From assembly GCF_003721245.1 (NCBI RefSeq), contig NZ_RIZG01000001.1, positions 186,001-250,000 on the forward strand: DNA of 64,000 nucleotides, read 5' to 3'. Position 1 is the first letter of the stretch. Each line of letters starts with the position of its first letter. Below the pieces are notes generated by a model. It was not told the origin of the DNA. It saw only the letters and a program-made list of their open reading frames with translations, and made no database searches. The position numbers and the translations under genes are program-made. This DNA is from Marinomonas hwangdonensis. Lineage in GTDB: Bacteria; Pseudomonadota; Gammaproteobacteria; Pseudomonadales; Marinomonadaceae. Shown piece after piece: positions 52,114-62,424 of the stretch.

Positions 52114-52947
52114 ATGTCATTAATGCCATTTGGGGACAAGTCGTTAGACTTGTCCCTTCCTCATGTAATGGGGATACTTAATGTCACACCAGATTCATTT
52201 TCTGACGGTGGGGCGTTTGACTCGCTAGACACGGCCCTGCGCCAAGCTGAAAAAATGATTTGTGAAGGTGCCAGTATTATTGATGTGGGAGGAGAATCCA
52301 CGCGTCCAGGTGCTGCCCCTGTCACAGTCCAGCAAGAGCTTGATCGTGTTATGCCAGTAATTGAGGCCATTAAACAACGTATTGATGTGATTGTGTCGGT
52401 GGATACCAGTACACCCGATGTTATGGTTGGTGCCGCTTCTTTGGGGGCAGGTTTGATCAATGATGTGCGTGCTCTCGAGCGTGATGGTGCTTTGGTTGCG
52501 GCGGCGAATACAGGGCTGCCCGTGTGTTTGATGCATATGAAAGGCTCCCCACAAACTATGCAAAATCAACCAGATTATGTTTCCGTTGTGGATGAGGTTG
52601 TCGACTATCTTATTGGTCGCGTTGCAGCGTGTCGCAATGTCGGTATCGACCAGTCGCGGATTATATTGGACCCTGGTATTGGGTTTGGTAAAACACTGTC
52701 GCATAATTTATTACTATTGCAAAATACACATGTTTTAAAGCAGCTGGGGTTTGAGGTGTTGATTGGTCTTTCGCGAAAAACCATGATCGCAGAGGCCTTG
52801 AATTTACCCGTTGAAGAGCGCTTGTTTGGATCAATGGGGGCGAATGCTTCTGCTTTTTCAAAGGGGGCGCGTATTTTTAGAGTTCATGATGTTAGGCCGC
52901 ACGTCGAGATGCTGGCGCTGATGTCCCGTATTGAGAGAGAAAGTTAA
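52114..52947 (+). CDS. folP: Dihydropteroate synthase
   Basis: Condenses dihydropterin pyrophosphate with p-aminobenzoate in folate synthesis; the target of sulfonamides. 277 residues, (beta/alpha)8 fold. Motifs: [34 protein letters not shown] and GLSRKT. The stop codon shares a base with the glmM start (TAATG). It follows ftsH by 34 bases as in many gammaproteobacteria. Confidence 0.96.
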   Translation: MSLMPFGDKSLDLSLPHVMGILNVTPDSFSDGGAFDSLDTALRQAEKMICEGASIIDVGGESTRPGAAPVTVQQELDRVMPVIEAIKQRIDVIVSVDTSTPDVMVGAASLGAGLINDVRALERDGALVAAANTGLPVCLMHMKGSPQTMQNQPDYVSVVDEVVDYLIGRVAACRNVGIDQSRIILDPGIGFGKTLSHNLLLLQNTHVLKQLGFEVLIGLSRKTMIAEALNLPVEERLFGSMGANASAFSKGARIFRVHDVRPHVEMLALMSRIERES

Positions 52948-54308
52948 TGCGTAAATATTTTGGTACAGATGGAATACGAGGGAAAGTAGGTACGGCGCCG
53001 ATCACACCTGAGTTTATGCTGAAGTTAGGGTGGGCCGCTGGCCAAGTTTTTAAGGAAAATGATAAGAAAATTCTCATCGGTAAAGATACGCGTATTTCTG
53101 GTTATATGTTTGAGTCGGCGCTTGAGTCTGGCATTGTCGCAGCAGGGGCAGATGTTCGTCTAGTGGGGCCAATGCCAACGCCGGCGATCGCTTATTTGAC
53201 GCGTACTTTTCGTGCCAGTGCAGGTATAGTGATCAGTGCGTCTCATAACCCTTACACTGACAATGGTATTAAGTTTTTCTCTGCGCAAGGTGGAAAAATA
53301 TCTGACGAAGTTGAAGAGCAGATCGAATATTACCTTGAGCAACCGATGGAAGTGGTTGAATCTAGCTTAATTGGTCGTGCTAAACGAATTGATGATGCGG
53401 CAGGGCGTTACATAGAATATTGCAAAGGAACCTTTCCTATTGGGTTGCAGTTAAGTGGTCTGAAAATCGTCGTCGATTGTGCTGATGGTGCCACTTACCA
53501 TGTCGCTCCAAGAGTGTTTTCTGAGTTAGGCGCTGAGGTGATTGCTGTTGGTGTGAATCCGGATGGCCTAAATATTAATGAATACAGTGGTGCGACCAAG
53601 CCTGAATTACTGAGAAAAAACGTGTTGGCCGAAGAGGCAGACTTGGGTATTGCGCTTGATGGTGATGGAGACCGTTTGATACTGGTTGATCGTCATGGTG
53701 TTGTGCGTGATGGTGACGATATTCTTTTCATCATTGCCAATCACTTAATGCGCACCGGACGTTTTAGCGGTGGTGTGGTGGGGACCTTAATGAGTAATTT
53801 TGGCCTTGAATTGGCGTTTTCTGAGACGGGGATTGGCTTTAGTCGAGCCGCTGTGGGGGATCGTTATGTAAACGAGAAACTTGCTCACCACGGTTGGGTG
53901 TTGGGTGGTGAGCCGTCTGGCCACATCGTGTGTCGTTCCATTACCACAACGGGTGATGGGATTATTGCTGCCCTACAAGTTTTAAGAGCCATGGTTGAAG
54001 AGGGGAAATCCCTTGATGAGCTATTGGTTGGTTTGGTTAAATTCCCGCAAAAATTAAAAAATATTCGTGTCGCAAAACGTTTTGTGCCGAATGAAGAGCC
54101 TGCTCTACAAAAAGCCATTGCCGTGGCAAATGAGCGATTAAATGGTTTGGGTCGGGTTTTGTTAAGGGCGTCAGGTACAGAACCGTTAATACGAGTGATG
54201 GTTGAAGGTCGAGATGACGCAACAGTCAATGAGCTTGTTGATTATTTGGTTGATGAGGTTAAATCTGTTGTTGCGGCCAAGGTAGCAGACGATTTGCTGG
54301 GCCAGTAG
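52947..54308 (+). CDS. glmM: Phosphoglucosamine mutase
   Basis: Converts glucosamine-6-phosphate to glucosamine-1-phosphate for peptidoglycan and LPS precursors. 453 residues. The active phosphoserine is S99 in ISASHNP; the metal loop DGDGDR, the sugar loop GEPSGH and the phosphate loop [15 protein letters not shown] are intact. The N-terminus [11 protein letters not shown] is diagnostic. Translationally coupled to folP. Confidence 0.97.
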   Translation: MRKYFGTDGIRGKVGTAPITPEFMLKLGWAAGQVFKENDKKILIGKDTRISGYMFESALESGIVAAGADVRLVGPMPTPAIAYLTRTFRASAGIVISASHNPYTDNGIKFFSAQGGKISDEVEEQIEYYLEQPMEVVESSLIGRAKRIDDAAGRYIEYCKGTFPIGLQLSGLKIVVDCADGATYHVAPRVFSELGAEVIAVGVNPDGLNINEYSGATKPELLRKNVLAEEADLGIALDGDGDRLILVDRHGVVRDGDDILFIIANHLMRTGRFSGGVVGTLMSNFGLELAFSETGIGFSRAAVGDRYVNEKLAHHGWVLGGEPSGHIVCRSITTTGDGIIAALQVLRAMVEEGKSLDELLVGLVKFPQKLKNIRVAKRFVPNEEPALQKAIAVANERLNGLGRVLLRASGTEPLIRVMVEGRDDATVNELVDYLVDEVKSVVAAKVADDLLGQ

Positions 54309-54341
54309 TGTAAAATTTATGGTTTTGGTGTGAATAAATAC

Positions 54342-54370
54342 TTGAAACAAATCGGGGCTTTCCATAGAAT
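54342..54370 (+). promoter_or_regulatory. Sigma-70 promoter upstream of tpiA
   Basis: TTGAAA (54342-54347) and TAGAAT (54365-54370) with an ideal 17-base spacer, 27 bases before the tpiA ATG; GGGGTT serves as weak ribosome binding site. Confidence 0.65.
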
Positions 54371-54397
54371 GGGCGCCTCGAATTTAGGGGTTAGAAT

Positions 54398-55147
54398 ATG
54401 ATTCGTCAAAAGATTGTTGCTGGTAACTGGAAAATGAACGGTTCAAAAGAATCTGTTTCGTTGTTGGTTGATGGCTTGCTTAAGATGGAAGGTTCTAGCG
54501 CCCAGGTAGTTGTTGCTCCAGCTTTTCCTTATTTGTCACAAGTAAGTGGAATGCTGTCTGGGTCGCACATTGTTTTAGCGGCTCAAAATGCCAGTGATCA
54601 ACCAAAAGGTGCTTTCACTGGTGAGGTATCAACCTCAATGTTGAATGACTTTGGCGTTAAATATGTGTTGGCAGGTCATTCAGAGCGCCGTTCGTTATAC
54701 GGTGAGTCAGACGCAATGGTCGCCCACAAGGTGAAAGCGATTTTAGCAGAAGAATTGATTCCTATGCTTTGTATAGGTGAGACTCTGGAAGAACGGAAGT
54801 CTGATAAAACACTTGAAGTGTGTGAGCGTCAACTTAATGCCGTCATTGAACTTGTTGGTATCGATGCGTTTGAAAATATTGTTATCGCTTATGAACCTGT
54901 TTGGGCTATTGGTACTGGCGTTTCTGCGAGTGCAGAGCAAGCTCAAGGTGTTCATGAGTCTATAAGGAAGTATTTGTCGACATTCTCTGTGTCTGTTTCT
55001 CAACAATCTCAGATACTGTATGGCGGCAGTGTGAAAGCATCAAGTAGTCAGGCGTTATTTGCGATGCCTGATATAGATGGTGCCCTAGTTGGCGGTGCCT
55101 CTCTAGATGCAGATGAATTTATCGCAATAATTAAGGCAGCGGGTTAA
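54398..55147 (+). CDS. tpiA: Triose-phosphate isomerase
   Basis: Glycolytic interconversion of dihydroxyacetone phosphate and glyceraldehyde-3-phosphate. 249 residues. Catalytic K in GNWKMNGS, H94 in LAGHSERR, catalytic E166 in AYEPVWAIGTG and the phosphate-binding YGGSVKASS are intact. The secG gene starts three bases after the stop, forming the common tpiA-secG pair. Confidence 0.97.
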   Translation: MIRQKIVAGNWKMNGSKESVSLLVDGLLKMEGSSAQVVVAPAFPYLSQVSGMLSGSHIVLAAQNASDQPKGAFTGEVSTSMLNDFGVKYVLAGHSERRSLYGESDAMVAHKVKAILAEELIPMLCIGETLEERKSDKTLEVCERQLNAVIELVGIDAFENIVIAYEPVWAIGTGVSASAEQAQGVHESIRKYLSTFSVSVSQQSQILYGGSVKASSSQALFAMPDIDGALVGGASLDADEFIAIIKAAG

Positions 55148-55150
55148 TTA

Positions 55151-55510
55151 ATGGAATCACTAATTTTAGTTTTGCATGTTCTAGCGGCAATATTGATTAT
55201 TGCGTTAGTGTTACTGCAGCAAGGTAAAGGTGCTGATGCTGGTGCTGCCTTTGGTGGTGGTGCGTCACAGACTGTTTTTGGTAGTCAGGGTGGCGGTAGT
55301 TTTTTCGGTAAATTGACGGCTTTGTTTGCCTTGATATTTTTCCTAACTAGCTTTGGTTTGGCTTTTTATGCCAGCGAAAAAGCGAAGAGTGTTTCAGGTT
55401 CTCTTGATTTTGTTCCTTCAGCTCCTCAGGTTGAAGAAATGGTTGAGTTGCCAGAATTGGGTAACACAAGTAAATCATCTTCAGCGTCAGACATACCGAC
55501 TGTAGAATAA
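55151..55510 (+). CDS. secG: Protein translocase subunit SecG
   Basis: Auxiliary membrane subunit of SecYEG, 119 residues with two membrane helices (about 3-20 and 55-75). They are joined by a glycine-rich loop GADAGAAFGGGASQTVFGSQG, split here only by description, that is typical of SecG. A C-terminal acidic/serine tail is of the length seen in marine gammaproteobacteria. Followed by a leucine tRNA gene. Confidence 0.94.
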   Translation: MESLILVLHVLAAILIIALVLLQQGKGADAGAAFGGGASQTVFGSQGGGSFFGKLTALFALIFFLTSFGLAFYASEKAKSVSGSLDFVPSAPQVEEMVELPELGNTSKSSSASDIPTVE

Positions 55511-55577
55511 GTTAGCAGCCTCATCTTTTGTGCTTCGCAAAGATGAAGTGATAGTGTTTTTGATAAAGAAAAGTTTT

Positions 55578-55663
55578 GCGGATGTGGCGGAATTGGTAGA
55601 CGCGCCACCTTGAGGGGGTGGTGAGCATCGCTCGTGGGGGTTCGAGTCCCCCCATCCGCACCA
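55578..55663 (+). tRNA. tRNA-Leu, anticodon GAG
   Basis: An 86-base class II tRNA. Acceptor stem GCGGATG (55578-55584) pairs with CATCCGC (55653-55659), followed by discriminator A and an encoded CCA (55661-55663). The anticodon stem CCACC/GGTGG encloses TTGAGGG with anticodon GAG at 55612-55614. There is a long variable arm as required for leucine, and a T-arm with GTTCGAGTC. Its place after secG is conserved in gammaproteobacteria. Confidence 0.97.
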
Positions 55664-55861
55664 ATATTGAATTAATATTCTACATTGTGTATCATGTGTG
55701 AATATTGATTAAGAGTGATCTGGTTTGTTGGGAAGAAAGATGTTTTGTTTTATTCTCGGTTCACCTTATTAAGGTTGACGCAGCGGTTTGCTCTTGGTGT
55801 TAGGTGTCAGATAAGCCTTCCTAGAAGGTCGTTTTCTCTGTTACAGGGAAAACATTAAGAG

Positions 55862-55880
55862 CCCCTTTATGGGGTTTTTT
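55862..55880 (+). terminator. First intrinsic terminator in the rimP leader
   Basis: CCCC (55862-55865), five-base loop, GGGG (55871-55874), six T. Short but canonical. Confidence 0.65.
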
Positions 55881-55912
55881 GTTATCTGCATTGTAATTCT
55901 TTCAAATAAAAT

Positions 55913-55932
55913 GGGCCTTGAGCCCGTTTTTT
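55913..55932 (+). terminator. Second intrinsic terminator in the rimP leader
   Basis: GGGC (55913-55916), CTTGA loop region, GCCC (55922-55925), G, then six T (55927-55932), 40 bases before the rimP start. Confidence 0.65.
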
Positions 55933-55971
55933 GTTTCTGCGTTTTACAAAATGGGTTTTCGGAGAAAACGA

Positions 55972-56433
55972 TTGTCAGCAAAATACACGATTTTAGAAGA
56001 GCTTATTCGACCCGTTGTTGAGGGTTTGGAGTTTGAGTTTTGGGGGATGGAATACCTTTCCTTGGGGAAAGATTCTGTACTCCGTATTTACATCGAAACA
56101 GATGCCGAGAAAGGTATTGATGTAGAAGATTGCGCGCGTGTTAGTCGTCAAGTCAGCTCTATTTTAGATGTTGAAGACCCTATCACGGGAGAATACAACC
56201 TAGAAGTGTCATCGCCAGGTTTGGATCGGCCTTTATTTAGTTTGGCTCAGTATCAAGCCTATATTGGTTCTATTGTTTCATTGCGTTTGCGTGTTCCTTT
56301 TGATGGGCGTCGTAAGTTCAAGGGGCAACTAATGGGGATCGAAGGCGAAGATATTGTTATTCGCGTCGATCAAGAAGAATACCTCTTGCCAATTGATCTG
56401 ATTGATAAGGCAAATGTTGTTCCACAATTTTAA
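55972..56433 (+). CDS. rimP: Ribosome maturation factor RimP
   Basis: Assists 30S subunit maturation. I chose TTG at 55972: GGAGA lies six bases upstream and the product (153 residues, starting MSAKYTILEELIRPVVEGL) matches the length and N-terminus of RimP. An upstream ATG at 55951 adds seven basic residues, and a TTG at 55918 would start inside the terminator. The conserved IYIETDAEKGIDVEDCARVSR and EVSSPGLDRPLF blocks are present. First gene of the nusA operon. Confidence 0.92.
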   Translation: MSAKYTILEELIRPVVEGLEFEFWGMEYLSLGKDSVLRIYIETDAEKGIDVEDCARVSRQVSSILDVEDPITGEYNLEVSSPGLDRPLFSLAQYQAYIGSIVSLRLRVPFDGRRKFKGQLMGIEGEDIVIRVDQEEYLLPIDLIDKANVVPQF

Positions 56434-56461
56434 AAATTAACTTTAAAGAGAGGCTAAAAGG

Positions 56462-57952
56462 ATGAGCAAAGAGATTCTTTTGGTAGTAGAAGCGGTTTCC
56501 AACGAGAAAGATGTTCCGAAACAAGTGATTTTCGAAGCTGTTGAGATTGCTTTAGCGAGTGCTGCCAAACGTCGTTTTGAAGAAGACGCATTAATTCGTG
56601 TATCCATCGATCAACGCACAGGTGATTATAAAACGTATCGCCAATGGAACATTGTTGCTGATGAAGATTATTCTGCGCCAGCGTCTGAGTTGACTATTGA
56701 TGACTCAGAAGAACAAAATCTTGGCTTGGGTATCGGTGAAGTTTACGAGGAAGAGGTGGAGTCTGAAGCCTTTGGTCGTATTGCCGCGCAGACAGCGAAA
56801 CAAGTGATTGTACAGAAAGTGCGTGAAGCGGAACGTGCAAAAATGGTTGCGCTTTACACTGAAAAAGTAGGCAAGCTTGTTCATGGTCAAGTGAAAAAAG
56901 TGACACGTGATAGCTTGATTATCGATTTAGGTGAGAACGCTGAAGCGTCTTTGCCAAAAGATCAGCTGATTGCTCGTGAGAGCTTCCGAATGAATGATCG
57001 TATTCGCGCTTTGTTGCTCGAAATTCGTGAAGACAGTCGTGGTGCTCAATTGATTTTGTCCCGTAATGCCCCGGCCTTTATGATCGAGTTATTTCGTTTA
57101 GAAGTGCCGGAAATCTCTGAAGAAGTCATTGAAATTCGCGGCGCCGCTCGTGATCCAGGTTTGCGTGCTAAAATTGCAGTGAAGACCAATGATCGTCGCA
57201 TTGACCCTATCGGCGCTTGTGTTGGTATGCGTGGCGCTCGTGTGCAAGCCGTTTCGAATGAAATGAACGGTGAGCGTGTAGACATAGTGCTTTGGGATGA
57301 TAATCCAGCCCAACTGGTCATTAATGCGATGGCGCCAGCGGAAGTTGATTCTATTGTAATTGACGAAGATGCTCATTCCATGGATGTGGCGGTTAAGAGC
57401 GATAATTTAGCTCAGGCAATTGGCCGTAACGGACAAAACGTTCGTTTAGCATCAACCTTAACCGGTTGGGCATTAAATGTCATGACCAGTGAAGACGCCC
57501 AAGCGAAGCAGCAAGAAGAATCACAGAAGCTGATTGATCTGTTTGTTTCTGGTCTCGACATCGATGATGATTTGGCTATCCAGATGGTGGATGAAGGCTT
57601 CACTTCGTTAGAAGAAGTGGCTTATATCCCAATGGAAGAGATGCTAGAAATTGATGGTTTTGATGAAGATTTGGTAAACGAGTTACGTTCACGAGCCAAA
57701 GAAGCGCTTTTAAATCGCGCGCTACAAGCTGAAGAAAAGTTAGATGATGCAAAACCTGCCGCTGATTTGTTAGCGATGGCAGGAATGGATAATCATCTTG
57801 CTTTGGTGCTTGCTTCTATGGGGGTAGTTACTATGGAAGATTTGGCTGAGCAGTCAGTTGATGAGTTGCTTGACGTTGAAGGCATGACAGAAGAGCGTGC
57901 TGCTAGCCTCATATTGACAGCTCGTGCGCCTTGGTTTGCTGAATCTGAATAA
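56462..57952 (+). CDS. nusA: Transcription termination/antitermination factor NusA
   Basis: RNA polymerase-associated factor controlling pausing, termination and antitermination. 496 residues: N-terminal polymerase-binding domain (1-125), S1 domain (about 135-200), KH1 and KH2 (about 200-345, with [14 protein letters not shown] and [13 protein letters not shown] GxxG motifs) and two acidic helix-hairpin repeats (about 360-495) typical of gammaproteobacteria. AGAGAGG precedes the ATG. Confidence 0.97.
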   Translation: MSKEILLVVEAVSNEKDVPKQVIFEAVEIALASAAKRRFEEDALIRVSIDQRTGDYKTYRQWNIVADEDYSAPASELTIDDSEEQNLGLGIGEVYEEEVESEAFGRIAAQTAKQVIVQKVREAERAKMVALYTEKVGKLVHGQVKKVTRDSLIIDLGENAEASLPKDQLIARESFRMNDRIRALLLEIREDSRGAQLILSRNAPAFMIELFRLEVPEISEEVIEIRGAARDPGLRAKIAVKTNDRRIDPIGACVGMRGARVQAVSNEMNGERVDIVLWDDNPAQLVINAMAPAEVDSIVIDEDAHSMDVAVKSDNLAQAIGRNGQNVRLASTLTGWALNVMTSEDAQAKQQEESQKLIDLFVSGLDIDDDLAIQMVDEGFTSLEEVAYIPMEEMLEIDGFDEDLVNELRSRAKEALLNRALQAEEKLDDAKPAADLLAMAGMDNHLALVLASMGVVTMEDLAEQSVDELLDVEGMTEERAASLILTARAPWFAESE

Positions 57953-57978
57953 AATCTGAGTACATAAGGGGGAACTTA

Positions 57979-60549
57979 ATGACAGTTCAAACCGTAAAGA
58001 TACTATCCGAGTTGGTGAATACACCAGTCGAGAAGCTGCTGACTCAGATGAAAGATGCTGGCCTGCCTCAAACGAGTGCATCGCAAGAAGTTTCTGACGT
58101 CGAAAAGCAAAAATTATTGGATTATTTGAAGCGTCAGCATGGCGAAGGAACAGATACTAGCCAGCGTATTACTTTGCAGCGTAAAACAACCAGTACGATA
58201 TCTCGCGATGGTGGCAAAGCCGTTAACGTCGCAGTAAAGAAAAAGCGTACTTATGTTAAGCGTGATGAAGTGAGCAGCGAAGCACAACAGCAAGAAGAGT
58301 TGTTAGCTCAACAGCGTCTTGCAGAAGAACAGGCGCGTTTAGCAGCAGAAGAGCAAGCGCGTCTAGATGCTGAACGCAAAGCAGAAGAAGAGAAGGTGGC
58401 TAAAGCAAAAGCTGAAGCCGAAGAAAAAGCGCGTCGTGACGCAGCGGCTAATGCCGCAAAAGCGGATGTTGGCGCGGTCAATGAAACGGAGCAGTATGTT
58501 TCCGGTATAGGAGCGGCAGAACCCGTGGAATCACCGAAGCCAAAAGCGGCAAAAAAAGTATCTCAACCAGCAGTGGACAACAAAAAGCCATCATCAGCGC
58601 CAAAAGGCAAGAAAAGTCCACCACGATACGAGAGCGATAAAGACAAGCCTCGTGGTCGTGTTAACCCAGACAACAAGCGTACGTCTCGCGTCAATGTAAA
58701 CGACGAAGACGAATTTACCCGTCGTGGTAAGTTAGGCCGTAAAGGTAAGAAACCAGCTAAGCAAGAGCACGGTTTCCAAAAACCTACCGCTAAAATGATC
58801 CATGAAGTTCTGTTGCCAGAAAGTATCACGGTTGCAGACCTTGCGGAGAGAATGGCGGTTAAAGGCGCAGAAGTCATTAAAGTGATGTTTAAAATGGGCG
58901 CAATGGCAACCATTAACCAGACGATTGATCGTGATACAGCCACCTTGGTTGTTGAAGAGATGGGTCATACGGTGAAGCTTTATGATGAAAATGCGGTCGA
59001 AAACGACATGATTGAAGCGATCGATTACGAGGGCGAGGCCATTAAACGTGCGCCTGTTGTCACTGTAATGGGTCACGTAGACCACGGTAAAACATCGTTA
59101 CTGGATTTTATCCGTACAACTCGTGTTGCAGATGGTGAGTCTGGTGGTATTACACAACACATTGGTGCTTACCATGTTGAAACGCCACAAGGCATGATCA
59201 GTTTCCTAGATACACCTGGACACGCAGCATTTACGTCAATGCGTGCTCGTGGTGCTAAAGCCACAGACGTGGTTATCTTGGTTTGTGCAGCGGATGACGG
59301 TGTGATGCCACAAACGATTGAGGCGATTCAGCATTCTCGTGCCGCAGGCGTACCAATGGTTGTTGCTATCACTAAAATTGATAAAGATGGCGCTGATATT
59401 GACCGTGTTAAAAACGAGTTGGTAGCGCAAGAAGTTGTGCCTGAAGAATGGGGCGGTGACGTTCAATTTGTTGGTGTGTCGGCTAAGTCGGGTGAAGGCA
59501 TTGATGCTTTACTTGAGGCTGTCCTGTTGCAGGCTGAAGTACTTGAGCTGACAGCGGTTCCTAGCTCGCCAGGTAAAGGTGTGGTGGTTGAATCACGTCT
59601 TGACCGTGGTCGTGGTCCTGTCGCGACACTACTTGTACAAAATGGTACCTTGCGCAAAGGTGACATTGTATTAGCTGGTTTACAGATGGGCCGTGTTCGT
59701 GCACTGCTTGATGAAAATGGTAAGGCGATTACTGAAGCCGGTCCCTCTATTCCAGTAGAGATTTTAGGTCTTGATGGCACACCGGAAGCGGGTGAAGAAT
59801 TCATCGTTGTTGCAGATGAGCGTAAAGCACGCGAAGTGGCTAACTTCCGTCAAGGCAAATACCGTGAAGTACGTTTTGCTCGTCAGCACACAGCCAAATT
59901 GGAGAATTTATTCTCTGAAATGGGCAAAGACGAAGTTCGTACTCTCAATGTGGTTCTGAAAGCAGACGTTCGTGGTTCTCTTGAAGCATTGATCAAGTCT
60001 TTGACTGACATGAACACAGATGAGGTTCAGGTTAACATAGTATCAAGCGGTGTCGGTGGTATCACAGAAACGGATGCAACCTTGGCGCTCGCGTCTGACG
60101 CGGTTATCTTTGGTTTCAATGTTCGTGCGGACAGCTCTGCGAAACAGTTTATTGAGCGTGAAAGTATCGATCTTCGTTACTACAGCATTATTTATAACAT
60201 CATCGATGATGTGAAATCGGCCTTGTCTGGTATGTTGTCACCGGATCTGCGTGAAGATATTAAGGGTACTGCTGAGGTTCGTGATGTGTTCCGTTCTCCT
60301 AAGTTCGGTCTAATTGCGGGTTGTATGGTGGTTGAAGGAACGGTTTACCGGAATAAGCAGATCCGCGTTTTACGTGATGATGTGGTTATTTATGAAGGTG
60401 AGCTTGAGTCTCTACGTCGCTTCAAAGATGTCGTGAACGAAGTGAGCCGTGGTATGGAATGTGGTATCGGTGTGAAAAATTACAACGATGTCAAAGTAGG
60501 CGATAAGATCGAGGTTTTTGAAACCGTCGAAGTAGCGCGTACACTTTAA
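57979..60549 (+). CDS. infB: Translation initiation factor IF-2
   Basis: GTPase placing initiator tRNA on the 30S subunit. 856 residues. An N-terminal IF2-associated domain (1-55) precedes a long charged Ala/Glu/Lys/Arg coiled segment (about 95-170) and a basic linker. The G domain has G1 GHVDHGKT (365-372), DTPGHAAF and TKID, followed by the C1/C2 tRNA-binding domains. Start codon with GGGGGAA upstream. Internal in-frame starts may give a shorter isoform as in E. coli; none was verified. Confidence 0.97.
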   Translation: MTVQTVKILSELVNTPVEKLLTQMKDAGLPQTSASQEVSDVEKQKLLDYLKRQHGEGTDTSQRITLQRKTTSTISRDGGKAVNVAVKKKRTYVKRDEVSSEAQQQEELLAQQRLAEEQARLAAEEQARLDAERKAEEEKVAKAKAEAEEKARRDAAANAAKADVGAVNETEQYVSGIGAAEPVESPKPKAAKKVSQPAVDNKKPSSAPKGKKSPPRYESDKDKPRGRVNPDNKRTSRVNVNDEDEFTRRGKLGRKGKKPAKQEHGFQKPTAKMIHEVLLPESITVADLAERMAVKGAEVIKVMFKMGAMATINQTIDRDTATLVVEEMGHTVKLYDENAVENDMIEAIDYEGEAIKRAPVVTVMGHVDHGKTSLLDFIRTTRVADGESGGITQHIGAYHVETPQGMISFLDTPGHAAFTSMRARGAKATDVVILVCAADDGVMPQTIEAIQHSRAAGVPMVVAITKIDKDGADIDRVKNELVAQEVVPEEWGGDVQFVGVSAKSGEGIDALLEAVLLQAEVLELTAVPSSPGKGVVVESRLDRGRGPVATLLVQNGTLRKGDIVLAGLQMGRVRALLDENGKAITEAGPSIPVEILGLDGTPEAGEEFIVVADERKAREVANFRQGKYREVRFARQHTAKLENLFSEMGKDEVRTLNVVLKADVRGSLEALIKSLTDMNTDEVQVNIVSSGVGGITETDATLALASDAVIFGFNVRADSSAKQFIERESIDLRYYSIIYNIIDDVKSALSGMLSPDLREDIKGTAEVRDVFRSPKFGLIAGCMVVEGTVYRNKQIRVLRDDVVIYEGELESLRRFKDVVNEVSRGMECGIGVKNYNDVKVGDKIEVFETVEVARTL

Positions 60550-60561
60550 TAGGACAGAATC

Positions 60562-60954
60562 ATGGCAGGCGAATTTAGTCGTACTAGTCGGATTGGTGAC
60601 CAGCTCCAAAAGGAGCTGGCGTCCTTGATCCAGTTTGAAGTAAAAGACCCACGTTTAGGGTTGGTTACTGTCAACGAAGTGCGTGTAGCAAAAGATTTGG
60701 GTTACGCAGATATCTATTACACTGTCCTTGGCAAAGATGATCAGCCTGAAATAATTGCTGAAAATCAAGCGGCTTTAGACAGTGCAAAAGGATTTTTGCG
60801 TCGCCGTTTAGCACAAGAAGTGAAGCTTCGTATCATGCCGCATTTGCGTTTTCATTATGACCAAAGTGTCGTTAATGGTTCACGAATGTCGGCTCTGATT
60901 GACGAAGTGATTCGAGATGACGAAGCAAAAAGTGCGAACGAAGACGAAAAATAG
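60562..60954 (+). CDS. rbfA: 30S ribosome-binding factor RbfA
   Basis: Cold-adaptive 16S maturation factor, 130 residues. KH-like fold with SRTSRIGDQLQKELASLI and LRFHYDQSV blocks near the ends; normal length. AGGAC upstream. It lies between infB and truB with 12- and 6-base gaps. Confidence 0.96.
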   Translation: MAGEFSRTSRIGDQLQKELASLIQFEVKDPRLGLVTVNEVRVAKDLGYADIYYTVLGKDDQPEIIAENQAALDSAKGFLRRRLAQEVKLRIMPHLRFHYDQSVVNGSRMSALIDEVIRDDEAKSANEDEK

Positions 60955-60960
60955 GTTGGT

Positions 60961-61890
60961 ATGTCTAAGACAAAGTGGCGACCAGTCGATGGTATTGTAT
61001 TACTGGATAAACCCATTGGGCTGAGCTCAAACCAAGCGTTACAGCGTGTTAGGCGTCTGTTTCGTGCAGCCAAGGCAGGTCACACTGGGGCGCTTGATCC
61101 TCTGGCGACAGGTATGTTGCCATTGTGTTTAGGTGAAGCGACCAAGTTTTCTCAGTTCCTGTTGGATGCAGATAAACGATACATTACCTGTATTCAACTG
61201 GGCAAGAGAACGACCACAGGCGACAGGGAAGGTGATGTTTTAACGGATCTGCCTGTTCCTGACCTGACGGATGAAGCGTTAGAGTCTGTATTGAATCGCT
61301 TTCGTGGCGAGATCGAGCAAATTCCTCCGATGTATTCAGCGCTGAAGCACGAAGGTAAACCTTTATACGAATATGCGCGTCAAGGCATTGTGATTGAAAG
61401 AAAGCGTCGTCAAGTGACCATTGCCGATTTAACGCTTGTTTCAAGAACCGCGGATACCTTAACGCTCGACATACGTTGTTCAAAAGGCACCTATATTCGC
61501 ACCATTGGTGAGGATATCGGTGAGATGCTTGGGTGTGGTGCACATTTGCATTCGCTGCATCGAGTTTCAACAGCAGGGTATTCAGCAGAAAATATGTTGA
61601 CCCTAGAGGCGTTTGAAAAAATTGCCGAACAGGGTGAAGATGCACTAGACGCCTTACTTTTGCCAATGGATACGGCTGTAGAGCACTTTGAAAAAGTCTT
61701 CTTTTCGCCAGAACAAACCAAAGACATGATGTTTGGACGAAGTGTTCCTAACGAAACATTGTTAATGGATGGTAGTTTGGTGAGATTGTATGACCAGAAG
61801 ACACAGCGTTTTTTGGGATTAGGGATTTTAAAAGAGTCTATTATTCGGCCCCACAGGCTCGTAAATACCAGTGAGTTAGTTAATATTTAA
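60961..61890 (+). CDS. truB: tRNA pseudouridine(55) synthase TruB
   Basis: Makes pseudouridine 55 in the T-loop of tRNAs. 309 residues. Catalytic D46 in GHTGALDPLATGMLP, YSALKHEGKPLYEYAR and the RCSKGTYIRT motif are intact. N-terminal GIVLLDKPIGLSS is canonical. The start follows the rbfA stop by six bases with AGGTTGGT as weak ribosome binding site. Confidence 0.97.
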   Translation: MSKTKWRPVDGIVLLDKPIGLSSNQALQRVRRLFRAAKAGHTGALDPLATGMLPLCLGEATKFSQFLLDADKRYITCIQLGKRTTTGDREGDVLTDLPVPDLTDEALESVLNRFRGEIEQIPPMYSALKHEGKPLYEYARQGIVIERKRRQVTIADLTLVSRTADTLTLDIRCSKGTYIRTIGEDIGEMLGCGAHLHSLHRVSTAGYSAENMLTLEAFEKIAEQGEDALDALLLPMDTAVEHFEKVFFSPEQTKDMMFGRSVPNETLLMDGSLVRLYDQKTQRFLGLGILKESIIRPHRLVNTSELVNI

Positions 61891-61975
61891 TGTTATACTG
61901 ACTTGCATAGGATGACTGAAAATATGCTCGGCTATCCTTTATTTTTAATAGCATATTAATTTGGAGATTAAGATT

Positions 61976-62245
61976 ATGGCATTGTCTGCAGAATCAAAAG
62001 CAGCGTTGGTAAAAGAGTTTCAAGTAGCGGAAGGCGACACTGGTTCTCCTGAAGTTCAAGTAGCATTGTTGACTAAGAACATCGAAGGTCTTCAAGGTCA
62101 CTTTAAAGCTCATATCCACGACCATCATTCTCGTCGCGGTCTAATCCGCATGGTAAACCAGCGTCGTAAGTTGTTGGATTATCTAAAGCGTAAAGATGCA
62201 GCTCGTTACACTAGTTTGATCAAAAAACTAGGTCTGCGTCGCTAA
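61976..62245 (+). CDS. rpsO: 30S ribosomal protein S15
   Basis: Primary 16S rRNA-binding protein, 89 residues from ATG 61976, exactly the usual length; TTGGAG lies ten bases upstream. Sequence [15 protein letters not shown]..., [14 protein letters not shown] and [22 protein letters not shown] is canonical. The upstream gap of 85 bases probably holds its own promoter and the pseudoknot site for S15 autoregulation, which I did not resolve. Confidence 0.97.
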   Translation: MALSAESKAALVKEFQVAEGDTGSPEVQVALLTKNIEGLQGHFKAHIHDHHSRRGLIRMVNQRRKLLDYLKRKDAARYTSLIKKLGLRR

Positions 62246-62252
62246 GACTGAG

Positions 62253-62285
62253 AAAGGGCCATAAGTGATTATGGCCCTTTTTTTA
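62253..62285 (+). terminator. Rho-independent terminator between rpsO and pnp
   Basis: AAAGGGCCATAA (62253-62264), four-base loop, TTATGGCCCTTT (62269-62280) with an uninterrupted 12-pair stem, then T-run. It matches the attenuating t1 terminator known between rpsO and pnp. Confidence 0.9.
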
Positions 62286-62289
62286 TTGG

Positions 62290-62396
62290 TCTCCCAAGGG
62301 ACAGCCTGTACTTCATATGTGCTTTTTCTTCCGTAAAAATCGGAAAGTACTAAAAGAGTTCATATGAGTACTGGCTTAAAAAGAGGTCTTTGGGAG
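62290..62396 (+). promoter_or_regulatory. Long stem-loop leader of pnp (RNase III type)
   Basis: The left arm, beginning TCTCCCAA at 62290 and ending CATATG at 62319, pairs with the right arm from CATATG (62361) to TTTGGGAGA (62390-62396). Internal complementary blocks are AGCC/GGCT and GTACT/AGTAC. An apical TTCCG/CGGAA hairpin fills the loop. In enterobacteria an equivalent hairpin is cleaved by RNase III and then used by PNPase to repress its own mRNA; that mechanism is inferred here from position and shape. Confidence 0.75.
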
Positions 62397-62424
62397 AAGA
62401 AATTTTTTAATAAAAGGAATACGT

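Larger units (their letters stand above)
55664..55971 (+). promoter_or_regulatory. Structured leader of the rimP-nusA-infB operon with two tandem terminators
   Basis: About 300 non-coding bases. Hairpins include CCTTC/GAAGG (55816-55828), GTTTTCTCTG/CAGGGAAAAC (55831-55853, with mismatches near the middle) and ACCTTATTAAGGT near 55770. Two intrinsic terminators follow: CCCC/GGGG with six T (55862-55880) and GGGC/GCCC with six T (55913-55932), the second only 40 bases before rimP. They could end secG-tRNA transcripts or attenuate the nusA operon, which in related bacteria is autoregulated by NusA. No metY-type initiator tRNA is present here, unlike E. coli. Confidence 0.55.

Noticed and set aside
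55918-55971. RimP starting at TTG 55918 or ATG 55951
   Set aside because: The first is inside a terminator hairpin; the second adds basic residues not typical of RimP and has no good ribosome binding site compared with GGAGA before 55972.
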